Shown one piece after another: positions 35,238 through 45,084 of a DNA stretch of 59,445 bases. Position numbers and translations under genes: made by a program. The notes below the pieces were generated by a model. The model saw only the letters and a program-made list of their open reading frames with translations. It made no database searches and was not told the origin of the DNA. The stretch comes from Scytalidium lignicola (Eukaryota; Ascomycota; Leotiomycetes), in assembly GCA_002812745.2 (NCBI GenBank), contig NCSJ02000269.1, positions 1 to 59,445 of the forward strand, read 5' to 3'. Numbering within the stretch: the stretch's first letter is position 1; every line of letters starts with the position of its first letter.

Positions 35238-36957
35238 GCATGCAACGGCGTTGTTTCTCTTGAGCTGTGTCATGACCCCTAACTTTAATCTCTTGTCTCC
35301 TAGAGCTTCCCGTCGATTGTAGGACTTGATTTCCCCTCCTGCAATTGATTTATAATATCAATTTGTCACATGAACGGAAACAGTCTTCTCGCCTTCTTGT
35401 CGTCAAGGAATCCTCTAGATTCTCCTATTTCCTTTGTTTTTGATGTTCTTAATGTTTGTTGGGTTGTTCGGTGGTGGTTGGGGTTGGTCCAATATACATT
35501 ACTCAGGTGGATTGGGTGTGAGATGGTGCAGTCTTAATGCTTCTCAGGAGGCCCCAGTATTCTGAGTGGATGGATGTTCTTTTAATGGAGGCGCCGGGCT
35601 CCTCCCAGTCGGCAATTGTCTCGATTTGTCGCTTGCTCTGGTTTTCAGATCACTACATTATTATCATTTGATGAGAGGCTGTCCTGGTGGTATCCCCTTG
35701 TCGATACAGTTAGCATATTTCTACGGCCCTGTAGCCGCTGGCACATGTTTGCAGGCGTCTTTCTGCTTTGCCCCAATATCCTCGGATGGCTGGTGCCTTG
35801 TGACTGCAGGCGGCAGGGTTATATGGAAAGGAGACTTGTGGGCTCCTGTATCCACGCGGCAGTCATGTGGTGGACGGGCAGCGGAAAGACATTCGGATCT
35901 GTCTACATATTGTACATTTGTTTCTCTTGCGAACATTTATGTCATCTAAAGATTGTTACTGTCTGAGACAATGTATAGAAGCCCATCTCTTTTTAATCTG
36001 CTGATGCCTGTGATGTAATTCTCGTCTTAATTCTCCAGAGTGAGTTGTATTTTAACTTACTTGAATGTATTTCTTCGAACAAGAAGCCCTAGCTACTAAA
36101 GGCATTGTGGTCACAAGTGTATTGACACATCCTCGAGTTGCAGTTGTAGTTTAGGTCCTTCTGTGTAGTCTTCGACCTTAGTCAGCCTCGGAACCCAAAT
36201 ATAATAACCACGGTAGTACACGGGTCCTCCCGCAAAGCTAATTAGTTACTTCATCTCTCTCGAACTCGCATCAAACTTAAGTACGTACGTACGCTCGTAA
36301 TCATAGAGCAACGCTAGAACCAACCAATAGCGCAGCTCTATCTCCTCTCAACCTTTCGGGACGACACTAAAAGCAACAACAAGTCAGCTGATCTACAAGC
36401 AGAAAAGAAATCTCGGGTTGTGAGTAAGTCAAAAAAAGCATAGAACTAGATACCACGAAATAAACTCCATCGATTCAAACACAGGAAATCCAACAAGATG
36501 CCATACTCACTAATCACTCCCTTTCCTACATTTCCCATTCTCCCCACCAAAAAAGAAATATATATAAATTCCCCTCAGACATGCAACAAAAAACTTTCAA
36601 GTCGCTATCATCCTTGCTTGCTAGCTAGAAGAAATACAGTCTCCCGCGCCAAGACCCAATCCCAGTCCCAAAAAAAACTTTTGTTACACATCTACAAAAG
36701 TATATATTTTTGAAAAGCTTCNAAAATTGCTTCAATTTTTCTTTTCTTTCAAAGGGGAGGAGAATCAATCAAATAGAGAGTTAAGAGGTAAATAATCGTT
36801 ATTAGACTTGAAGAATAATCTCTCAGTGACTTGAGTTAGGGGTGAATTAGTCATTCACCTTCATCAACTCTATAGTGGATGCAGATATCTTAGGTTAATG
36901 ATTTGTGAAAGTGTTCGAGTGAATGCCAATCCGGAATTCACTCTCGACTTCCTCGTC
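35238..36957. other. intergenic after the SUN gene
   Basis: No supported gene. The SUN 3' untranslated region lies at the left. Frames at 35566-35949 and 35616-35966 have no domain and lie in GT/CT-rich DNA. It contains a GTACGTACGTAC run near 36280 and an N at 36722. Confidence 0.55.
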
Positions 36958-36965
36958 TATATAAA
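36958..36965 (+). promoter_or_regulatory. TATA box of an orphan promoter
   Basis: TATATAAA is followed after 55 bp by an ATG in a CCCAAAATGGCT context, with a pyrimidine-rich stretch between. This is the layout of a strong fungal core promoter, yet only a 30-codon frame follows. Confidence 0.4.
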
Positions 36966-37019
36966 CCCACGCTTTTTCTCCCAGCTTGAACTATCTTTTC
37001 TTTACATCAAAAACCCAAA

Positions 37020-37112
37020 ATGGCTTACAAGAATCTCCTTGTCAAAATCTTGATCTACATAGATTATGGGAAATCTGAGCCCCCGGTTATACGCTCATCA
37101 TACTATAGATAA
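37020..37112 (+). pseudogene. 30-codon mini-ORF behind a strong-looking promoter
   Basis: Begins MAYKNLLVKILIYI and stops after 30 codons. Promoter layout and start context look genuine, but the frame is too short for a normal protein. No downstream exon could be joined with confidence. It may be the 5' end of a gene whose body was lost or mutated, or a chance frame. Confidence 0.3.
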
Positions 37113-37682
37113 AACGTAAATTTTATCCTTCCTTATCCTATTATGCAATAATATATCTGACTTATCATAGGGACAAGGTTACACACTCTTCAGCTGAGGA
37201 TCAATCAAGCCTGTAGGTCTTAGCATTTCTATCATACGATAGTAAAGAAAAGCATCTAACTCAATGTAGTATCTCCATTGTGCAATTTCCTGCTGCAACA
37301 TACCAGCCGGATAGAAATCGGAGCACAGTAAATCTTATCAAATGAATATCACTATATATATAAATGCTAATTGTACCCGATAGTCTTTATCATAACTCAC
37401 ACCCTAACAAACGCTCCGACTCAACATGATCCATTGGAACTGTTAATCCTCTTGTAGGCCATAGATCTCCATATTTCACTGCGGAGATGAAGCAGGAATG
37501 CAAGGCACTTTACTACCAACGGAGGGGACCTCAAGATATCGCATGAATATATTCACAAGTCTGCTACAGTGGCAGAATCCTCTTTTCAGAAAGATAAGGG
37601 ATATGGCTAACTACAACTCTCATTCAAAATGCGCAAGACCTGTCGTATTGCAGTGGACGTCAGTTCGTTTACTTGATACTAA
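37113..37682. other. degraded AT-rich DNA, no gene resolved
   Basis: Part of the decayed island. A 72-codon frame at 37498-37716 overlaps the next gene fragment in another frame and has no domain. Confidence 0.4.
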
Positions 37683-37898
37683 AAGCTTATCGAGCTATAT
37701 GAAAGTGGAGAGCTGAAGTCACTTACCATGGAAACGGATATCTGGCTCTGTAATGGAAAAGTTCTTGATAAAGAACCAGAACCAGGAGAACATAGTGGGC
37801 CATTCTGGAATGAGGTAAGTTTTATTGCATTATTATCTCCTATCTATTCCCGGCATATCTTCCTTCAGATTACTATTGATCTATCAAATATTGTGTAA
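37683..37898 (+). pseudogene. gene fragment with one consensus intron
   Basis: The frame opens after a TAA at 37680 and reads LIELYESGELKSLTMETDIW, then LCNGKVLDKEPEPGEHSGPF, to 37814. A 54-nt intron at 37815-37868 (GTAAGT donor, CCTTCAG acceptor) joins in phase to ITIDLSNIV and a TAA at 37898. The amino-acid mix and splice signals look like real coding sequence, but no start can be assigned except a late ATG at 37728. No family is recognised. The TAA just upstream could be a mutated CAA. Confidence 0.4.
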
Positions 37899-38597
37899 GA
37901 GTTCTCCGGACCACAGGACGGCAAATACGTAGTGACAATGCTGCATTCAGCCTGTCTACAAGCTATAGCTCGCTCTCTGCTACACTCTTCCTTGGTTTCC
38001 CAGTTCAGCTTGCTTTGCATCTTCCATATAGCCTTTTGATACATCTTCTTTCTGCTTATTCTCTTGCTTGGCATTGGTTATAGCACTTGCTAACCTCCTG
38101 CTAGTCTGCAGCTATGAGTTCGGCACCCCAACCACCTGTCAACCCTGCCGACCTGACCCCGCGCGAAGTGTCGTGCTCCCGCTATCTCTACACCCTAGCA
38201 CGTTGGAATGCCGGACCTCCCTATATCTGCGCAGATGATAAGAGCAAGTTATGGCTATTGCTAGGGAGCTGCTTGGCTAATGCTCTGCAGGTTCTTCGGC
38301 TAAGTGCTCTTATTGTAAGGGCACTGTTCTTCCTACGAGGATTTTTCGAGATCCTAGGAACTAGCGAGTTACGGAATCCAACCACTGGATTCTATTGCAA
38401 CCAGGGTTCAGCTGCATTTCAAATATGGAGAAACGAAGTTGATATAAAAATCGTTATTAGATCTACTTATGAGCTTTGCTTGTACTATTGTTCTTTCATA
38501 ATGTGGATGGTAATTGACTGAACCTGTATCACAATCAAACAAGAATATCCTGGAGATGCGAGGACTAAATATAAATATACTGGTCCTGCTCCTGTTG

Positions 38598-38733
38598 ATG
38601 GCAGTTGTCTTCCTACCGACAGTAGTCTTACTTCTGCTAATGGTAGTTGTCCTCCTACACACAGTAGTCCTGCTTCTACTAATGGCAGTTGTCCTCTTAC
38701 TGACAATAGTCTTCCTCTTGTTAATGGCAATGA
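38598..38733 (+). repeat. 42-bp tandem repeat encoding a 14-residue unit
   Basis: The ATGG(C/T)A start of the unit recurs at 38598, 38640, 38682 and 38724, exactly 42 bp apart, with 3.2 copies. In the frame of the broken gene each unit reads NGSCPPTHSSPAST or a variant; the other frames are also open, as expected for a repeat without stops. Confidence 0.9.
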
Positions 38734-39430
38734 TTCCCAAAGCAAAAATGAGGTTCAGTGGACAAGCAAAGAGCAACAGGGTAGTTGGACTTTACTTTTT
38801 TCCTTATGGCAAATTCAAAAGCAATAATAGTGGTTCACTCCATTTCCATACTCCCCTTCAAGCAGTCACAAACAGACCAAAGCCTCAACGACCCGCTCTC
38901 AAAAGACTTAGTTCCAGTTTTGATTAATAGGCTTGGGAACCAGCTCGTCCGCAATAACGTTAAACTAACCTATCTATTCTTTGATCTGTGAGCATCTCCT
39001 ATTTTATCCCTTTCATCTTTTATCAAAGTTAATCACTTCTAGCAATACACCCTCTGTTGAAGTTGAGATCATGTCTTGTTCTCGTGACCCTAGAGAGAAG
39101 CTGTTCAAGGGGCCAGGCTTAAAGTTCAAGAAGTGGTAGACAAAGCCCTGATAGAGACGTTGACGACGGAATGGTGCGTCAACATGGATGACTTCGAGTT
39201 TGTGACTGTTTCGTTGATCCCAGCCAGTGATGCGGCTTAGAACATACCCACTGACTCTTCTGAGAATGATGCTTCCCCCAATGAAACTATCGCCAACCTC
39301 AAGGCAGCCGTCGCTGCCCTCACGAAAGGCCAGGAAGTACTCTCAGGAAATATTACCAGCCTCTCTATTAACTGGTTCAATGTCCGAGAGAAATGCATCC
39401 TGAACTACTCCAACTGGACGACTGTTAGAT

Positions 39431-39507
39431 AGTGAAACTCGATTTCTCATCCGGGATTCCATATATTGCAGCACTCTACGATGGTAAGTCGAAGAATTGT
39501 CTTCCTG
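39431..39507 (+). repeat. dispersed short repeat, copy B
   Basis: Same block order as 25804-25880. It begins directly at the stop codon that closes the preceding broken frame, so it may mark the edge of an inserted or duplicated element. Confidence 0.5.
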
Positions 39508-39947
39508 TCCTTGCTGAAATGGTCTGACATTTGAGCTGACTCCGTCGACTCCAAGTTGACGTTACCTTGATTGCATCGAGTTCTCCTCAAACAACCTAAC
39601 CTGTGCTAAATTTGAAGCTGTACGGAAGCTCTACTCTTGCAAGGTGAAGCTGTCTCTCCTTCAAGCGTCCTGTGATTTGCAAAGTCGACCTCAATCTACT
39701 GAAGAGATTGTTATGTACATTGTCAGCTGCCTTGATAAGCTAAATCAGAAGATCCACGATCTAATCGATATATTCCGCTACTCGGTAAGTTGCTATCAGC
39801 CTTTCAGCTCTTTACGATTAACTTAATACTTAAGTTCGCCTCCCTCCCTTAGAGGATGAGTAAGAAAATGAGGATGCGGATGCGGATAATGATGAAGATA
39901 ATCTAGGTGACGGAGATGGAAGTGGTAATGACGGGAATGAAACCTAG

Positions 39948-40832
39948 AATTAGCGTTGAGTAATTAGATTCTCTTTGAGTTTCTAGTCCCTAATCCTAAA
40001 ACTTCACGACACCTCGTTACCATTGCAAAGATAGCATAGATAGGAGGATATCTCCCGCTTTCAAATGAAGATAGTAAAGATGCAAGGAGTAGAATAGTGC
40101 TCTAAGAGACTGCCAGAATAATTTAATTGTTTGAAAGCTAGATATTGAGATTTCTCTTCTGAATCCGCAGTTATGCTGGGCAACGACCTGAAGCAGACTT
40201 CAGAGTTTCTGATTGTGTATGAAGTATGAGGAAAACGGAGCCTGAGATAAGACTGGTATCCATGTCTACATTCAATGCAGCCCTGATTTTTATCTTCGCC
40301 GCACTCTCTTAACTTCACAAAGCTCATAACTTTATTGAAGCAGTTCTCATTCTTATAATAAGCCTAAGACTTATCTTGAAACTCACATTCATTTTGTTAG
40401 TATTTCTTATCTTTCTTAAATTGTGGTGAATGAAGCATTCTAGCTTGAGATAGATAATACTCGTATATTCTCGTAGTTCTTAATAGGTTTTTAAAAGAAG
40501 AAGAAATAAAGTCACCATCCTCTTTAAATAAGCAACCTTACCACTTTTTAGCTTATCAGTATCTTTTAAAATATAAAATTCTGGATGGAGTGGATGGAGT
40601 GCTCCAGCCCGTGACCGCCATACCGCCTTGAGCTATGCACGTGCTATAACTCTTACCGCGGGATTGCGTCTTGAGCTGCAGAGATGGCGAGTTGCAGCAT
40701 CATGGTCAGCCACAAGCTGGCAGAGCACGAGAAGTGGCACAACAACAGATTCCCCATCGACGCCCCCTACCTCCTACTCGCCCGGCACCCTCCCCCCCTG
40801 GTTCCCCCTGGGTGACAGCATAATCGCGAGCT
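39948..40832. other. intergenic, right edge of the decayed island
   Basis: 885 bp, AT-rich at the left, with no supported gene. The right part (about 40580-40832) is GC-richer and is the promoter and leader of the DUF202 gene. A frame at 40628-41110 overlaps that gene in another phase. Confidence 0.55.
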
Positions 40833-41969
40833 ATGGCTACAGCGCTGGCTCCAGAATACACGACTCCATCCCTGCAACTTCCTCCTCCCTCTCCTGCTTC
40901 TTCTTCTCCTCCTCCTGCTCAACCAGCTCAATTGGCTCCATCAGCATCTTCAACGAAGCAGCAACAGCAGCAGCAAGTAGAACCCAACACAGCAAAACCC
41001 CGAGACCGAGCTCCGTCGACCCCCATAAGTCCCAATTCCACAAGAGCTCATGCAGACACCACCCCGCTCGACGCCGCACGAGCCCGCAAGATAGTCATGG
41101 GCTCCTCTGAAGACCCCCTATCCAATCTTGTCCGTGGAGAGCTGCATGGCTCCCACGACACCGAGAGCAGCGCAGATGAGGAAACCAGCATAATGGAACG
41201 TGCTAACCGGAGGCATGTGAACTATCAGAGCACGCAGACTAGCTTACCTAGCCTGCGGAGAGTCGGGAGTAAGTCAAGTACGGGGAGCAATAATAGGGAC
41301 CAGCAGCAGCAGCAACAGCGGCAGTCACAGCCACGTTCTACAGTTGAAGATGAGGTGGCCGATAGCAATACGCCTGATGAGGGAGGTTGGTGGACAAAGC
41401 TTGCAGAGAAGTACGGTAGCGTGGAGTTAGAGAACAAGGGAAGTGTAGCAAGGGATCATTTGGCTCTTGGTATGTATACTTATTGATATAAATAAGTGTT
41501 TCGAGTGGCTGATATTACTTCTCTAGAAAGGACTTTCCTGGCATGGCTGCGGACTTCTCTTGCATTTGCCTCCATTGGCATTGCTATTACTCAATTGTAA
41601 ATTTCACCTAATTCTTTACTCAGACAGATGATGAGGAGAGTATCTATGTGTCCAATTGCTAACCTCGACACTTCCAGATTCCGTCTAAATACCACAACTG
41701 CCTGCCCAAGCGACCAATACAAGCACCTCCGCCAGATGGGCAAACCTTTAGGCGCCACCTTTGTGGGAATAAGCATTCTTGTGCTGATTATTGGCTTCCA
41801 TCGATATTTCGAGGGTCAGCATTGGATTATCAAGGGCAAGTTTCCGGCGAGTCGAGCAAGCATTGCTATGGTGGCCGGTGTTACTTTTGCATTAATGATT
41901 ACGAGTTTAGTGGTCGTACTAGCAGTAGATCCGAGCTCTTATGAGAAGAGATCACTGCTTAGTTTATGA
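40833..41969 (+). CDS. DUF202 (YidH-type) membrane protein
   Basis: Three exons, 40833-41469, 41527-41596 and 41678-41969, give 332 aa; introns are 57 and 81 nt. Residues 1-200 are Pro/Ser/Gln-rich and probably disordered, with two short poly-Gln runs. The C-terminal part is the DUF202 domain: [20 protein letters not shown] spans the first splice join, followed by [14 protein letters not shown], and there are three membrane helices (about 216-238, 257-280 and 301-321). The same domain occurs at the end of yeast Vtc polyphosphate polymerase subunits and Vtc1; here it stands alone behind a disordered tail. The molecular role of such stand-alone proteins is unknown. The first ATG of the open frame is used as start. 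Confidence 0.85.
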
Positions 41970-42526
41970 AGGAGTTCGGTGCTTTTGGTGTTTGCGGGGT
42001 ACTTAATGTACTTTGCATTTGCAGGCGTTGCGTTGCGTTGTGTGCATAGCATGAGGCGTCTTTATTCCATGCTTTTATTTTTATCTTTAATGAAAGGGAT
42101 GAGGAGTTAACTATCTGTAACAAAGGAAAACTTTGGAATCGGGACTGGTAGCGTCTGGTGTTTGGTTATTAAACGTTGATGTTATGCTGTGTGGTAGGTG
42201 TGTTGAGATAATAGCTAAAATGCACCATCGATATATTATTCTCCACATCTCGCACTCCGTGAAAACTTATGGGACTTAATTAATTATCAATGACATCGAC
42301 TTACCTTAAACTGACAACTAAACAAGAGCATTCAAAATTCAACCAACAAATATATCAAACTCACATGACTTGAACCCAACCTGATTCCCCTCATCAATTT
42401 TTTGTATAATTTTTATAAACTAAATAAAGAGATATNNAAAAAAACGCACTAAATAATAATATATCCAAATCTTTCAAACCCTAATCAAATTGTACATCAT
42501 CATATATAACAAACAACACCCCAACC
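41970..42526. other. intergenic between DUF202 and helicase genes
   Basis: 557 bp without a gene. AT-rich right half with an NN pair at 42436-42437, followed by a short A/C-rich leader before the helicase ATG. Confidence 0.6.
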
Positions 42527-45084
42527 ATGGCGCCAAAAGGCGCAATAGACATCCCCTCCTGGACAACAACCCAACTCGCCCTCCTCGACCGTGAACTCCA
42601 ATCTGAACTCCAGGAAACCACCTCCCTGCTGAACTCCACAACACCCACCTCGCTCTCCCGCGCCGGCCTAGCCATCACCTCTCTCACGGTATCCTCTCAA
42701 CGCACCGGTCTAGGCGGTAAGACCGTCGTAGAACTCGTTCCTGACCCCGCGGTGCACTCCACGGGGGAGTTACCGGAGCACGGGATCCGGGTTGGGGATA
42801 TTGTGTTGCTTGCTGAGCAGCCTGGGGGCAGTGCGAGAAAGAGGGAGGTTAAGGATTTGGAGGGGAAGGGGAGTCGTGGGGTTGTGGTTAAGGTTTGGAA
42901 GGGGGCTGTGAGTGTTGCGCTTGAGAGGGAGGATGATGGGGAGGAGGATAAGGTTGCTGGGTTGAAGAGGGGGTGGATTGTTAAGCTTGCGGATGATGTT
43001 ACTTATAAGAGGTTTGTCNTTTTATTCTAGTTCTTTCTTTGTTTTTGTTTAGTGGACTTTTCTCTTGCTATATTATTTCGTTCTTTTTGAAGTTTTGAAG
43101 TGGAGTGGGAGAGTAAAAGCGGATATGGTGGCTTTGTGTTATGGGAGGGAGGTTTTGATACCGATGAGTTTAGCTGATACTGCAATTCCTAGGATGAACC
43201 AGACCATCACAAAACTACAGAAGATGAGAGAGGAAGAGTATTCTAGCTTCATCAGAGTTGCGTTTGGTCTATCTTCGCCATCTCCCGTCCCGGAAGATCT
43301 TCGACTCGAAGACCTCACCCTCAAGGAAAATGGTGCTACTGCTGCACCATTTGAGTGGATTGATCCCTCTCTTAATGACTCCCAGAAAGAAGCTATCAAA
43401 TTCGCTCTTGCATCCCGGGATATTGCACTCATTCATGGACCTCCAGGTGTGAGTTTTCCTTCCTTAAGTATCTAATAATTGTCTCTTTCTCCCCTTTCCC
43501 ACATTTACTAATCGTAACAGACTGGCAAGACTCATACTTTGATTGAGCTGATCTTACAAATGCTCAAGTTGAAGCTTCGAGTCCTAGTCTGTGGCCCTTC
43601 CAATATCTCCGTCGACAATATAGTTGAGCGTCTCGCTCCTCACAAAGTCCCTATCGTTCGGCTCGGCCATCCAGCAAGATTACTTCCTTGTGTACTGAAC
43701 CACTCCCTCGATGTCCTAACTCAAACATCAGAAGCAGCTGCCATCGTCAAAGATGTCAGGAAAGAAATGGACATGAAGCAGGCATCCATCCGCAAGACAA
43801 AGAGTGGGAAAGAGCGCAGAACTATCTACGCAGACTTGAAAGAGTTACGTAAAGAGTTCAGAGAACGAGAGAGGAAGTGCGTGGGTAGTTTAGTTAGCAC
43901 TAGTAAAGTCGTGTTAGCTACCCTCCACGGAGCAGGAGGGTACCAACTTAGAGATGATGAATTTGATGTTGTGATTATTGATGAGGCTAGTCAGGCTCTT
44001 GAAGCACAGTGTTGGGTGCCTTTACTCAGGGCGAAGAAGGCGGTTCTGGCAGGAGACCATCTGCAATTACCACCGACGATCAAATCTCTGAATTCAAAGA
44101 CAAAGATCAAAGCAATAGAAGGAGAAGGAATAATCAAAGGCATGACACTGGAAACTACAATGTTTGATCGATTACTAGCATTACACGGTTCGTCTATCAA
44201 GAGGATGCTCACAACGCAGTACCGCATGCATGAGAAGATCATGAGATTCCCATCAGATGAACTATACGAATCAAAACTCGTTGCTGCTGAATCTGTCAAG
44301 GAGAGGCTACTAAAAGATTTACCCTACGAAGTCGAAGACACGGAAGATACGGCCGAGCCGCTCATCTTCTTTGATACTCAGGGAGGGGATTTCCCGGAGA
44401 AAAGTGAGGAGGAAGGGATCGACAAGAAACCTAGTAAGGGTCTTTTGATGGGGGAGAGCAAGAGTAATGAGATGGAGGCGTTGCTTGTGAAACAGCATGT
44501 GCAGAGTCTGGTTGACGCTGGTGTCAAAGCCGAGGATATTGCGGTCATCACCCCGTATAATGCTCAGGCAAGTATATCCTAACTTTGCTGAAATTCGCGG
44601 CTTACATTTTTGATAACAGTTGGCTTTGATGTCTCGTTCTATGAAGGAGGAATTCCCTGGTATAGAACTTGGAAGTGTGGATGGTTTCCAAGGGCGAGAG
44701 AAAGAGGCTGTTATTGTTAGTCTTGTGAGGAGTAATACTGAACATGAAGTCGGATTTCTCGGCGAGAAGAGGAGACTTAATGGTATGTCATAAGGCTTTT
44801 TCTTGTCTTTTCCAACAAAGATGCTATATCAAAAAACATACATGGTTTGTTATGAGCGGGAGAGTTTTCTTCCGCCATGGTCGGAGATATAACTGCATTT
44901 CTGAAACTCAACTAATACGGTCAAAAATCTAGTTGCTATGACCAGACCTCGACGATCTTTGACGATAATAGGAGACTCCGAAACTGTGAGTAAGGGAAGC
45001 AAGTACCTCAAACGCTGGATGGACTTCTTGGAGGAGAATGCAGATCTGCGATATCCTTCGGTGACGTCTTTGACGTCAAAATAG
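42527..45084 (+). CDS. HCS1: HCS1/SMUBP2-type superfamily 1 DNA/RNA helicase
   Basis: Five exons, 42527-43011, 43193-43448, 43521-44567, 44620-44782 and 44933-45084, give 700 aa. Introns are 181, 72, 52 and 150 nt. The third (44568-44619) has a GC donor (CAG then GCAAGT) and an AG acceptor. An N-terminal beta-barrel-like region (about 1-165) precedes the helicase core: GPPGTGKTHTL (about 244-254, split by intron 2 after GPPG), [10 protein letters not shown] (about 401), GDHLQLPPT (about 425), [13 protein letters not shown] (about 480), [27 protein letters not shown] and [15 protein letters not shown]. All SF1 (Upf1-like) motifs are intact. Yeast Hcs1 (DNA helicase A) is a 5'-to-3' helicase linked to DNA polymerase alpha; the vertebrate relative is IGHMBP2. 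The C-terminal R3H and zinc-finger parts of IGHMBP2 are absent, as in yeast. The N at 43019 lies in intron 1. Confidence 0.93.
44568..44619 (+). other. GC-AG intron in the helicase gene
   Basis: 52-nt intron whose donor is GCAAGT after an exon ending CAG, with acceptor ATAACAG. Only this join, in phase 0, links ITPYNAQ to LALMSR, as the family requires. The GT five bases further on (GTATAT) would shift the frame. Confidence 0.85.

Larger units (their letters stand above)
38114..39947 (+). pseudogene. decayed multi-exon gene with C-to-T-type stop codons
   Basis: Pieces in order: an open frame from ATG 38114, broken by one TGA (38519), then open in the same frame to 38827. A frame ending NVKLTYLFFDL follows, with a 55-nt intron 38988-39042 leading to NTPSVEVEI. 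A frame containing VVDKALIETLTTEWCVNMDD is interrupted by TAG at 39238 and continues in the same frame to TAG 39430. Another frame (EEIVMYIVSCLDKLNQKIHD) has a 70-nt intron 39785-39854 leading to an acidic tail that is broken by one TAA, then ends at 39947. The inner stops are all one C-to-T change away from CGA, CAG or CAA. The N-terminus (NPADLTPREV) resembles a motif common in uncharacterised fungal proteins. No function assigned; one or two ancestral genes may be involved. Confidence 0.55.

Noticed and set aside
42370..42400. GGGTTCAAGTC on the minus strand as a tRNA T-arm
   Set aside because: No acceptor stem, D-arm or anticodon arm could be paired around it.
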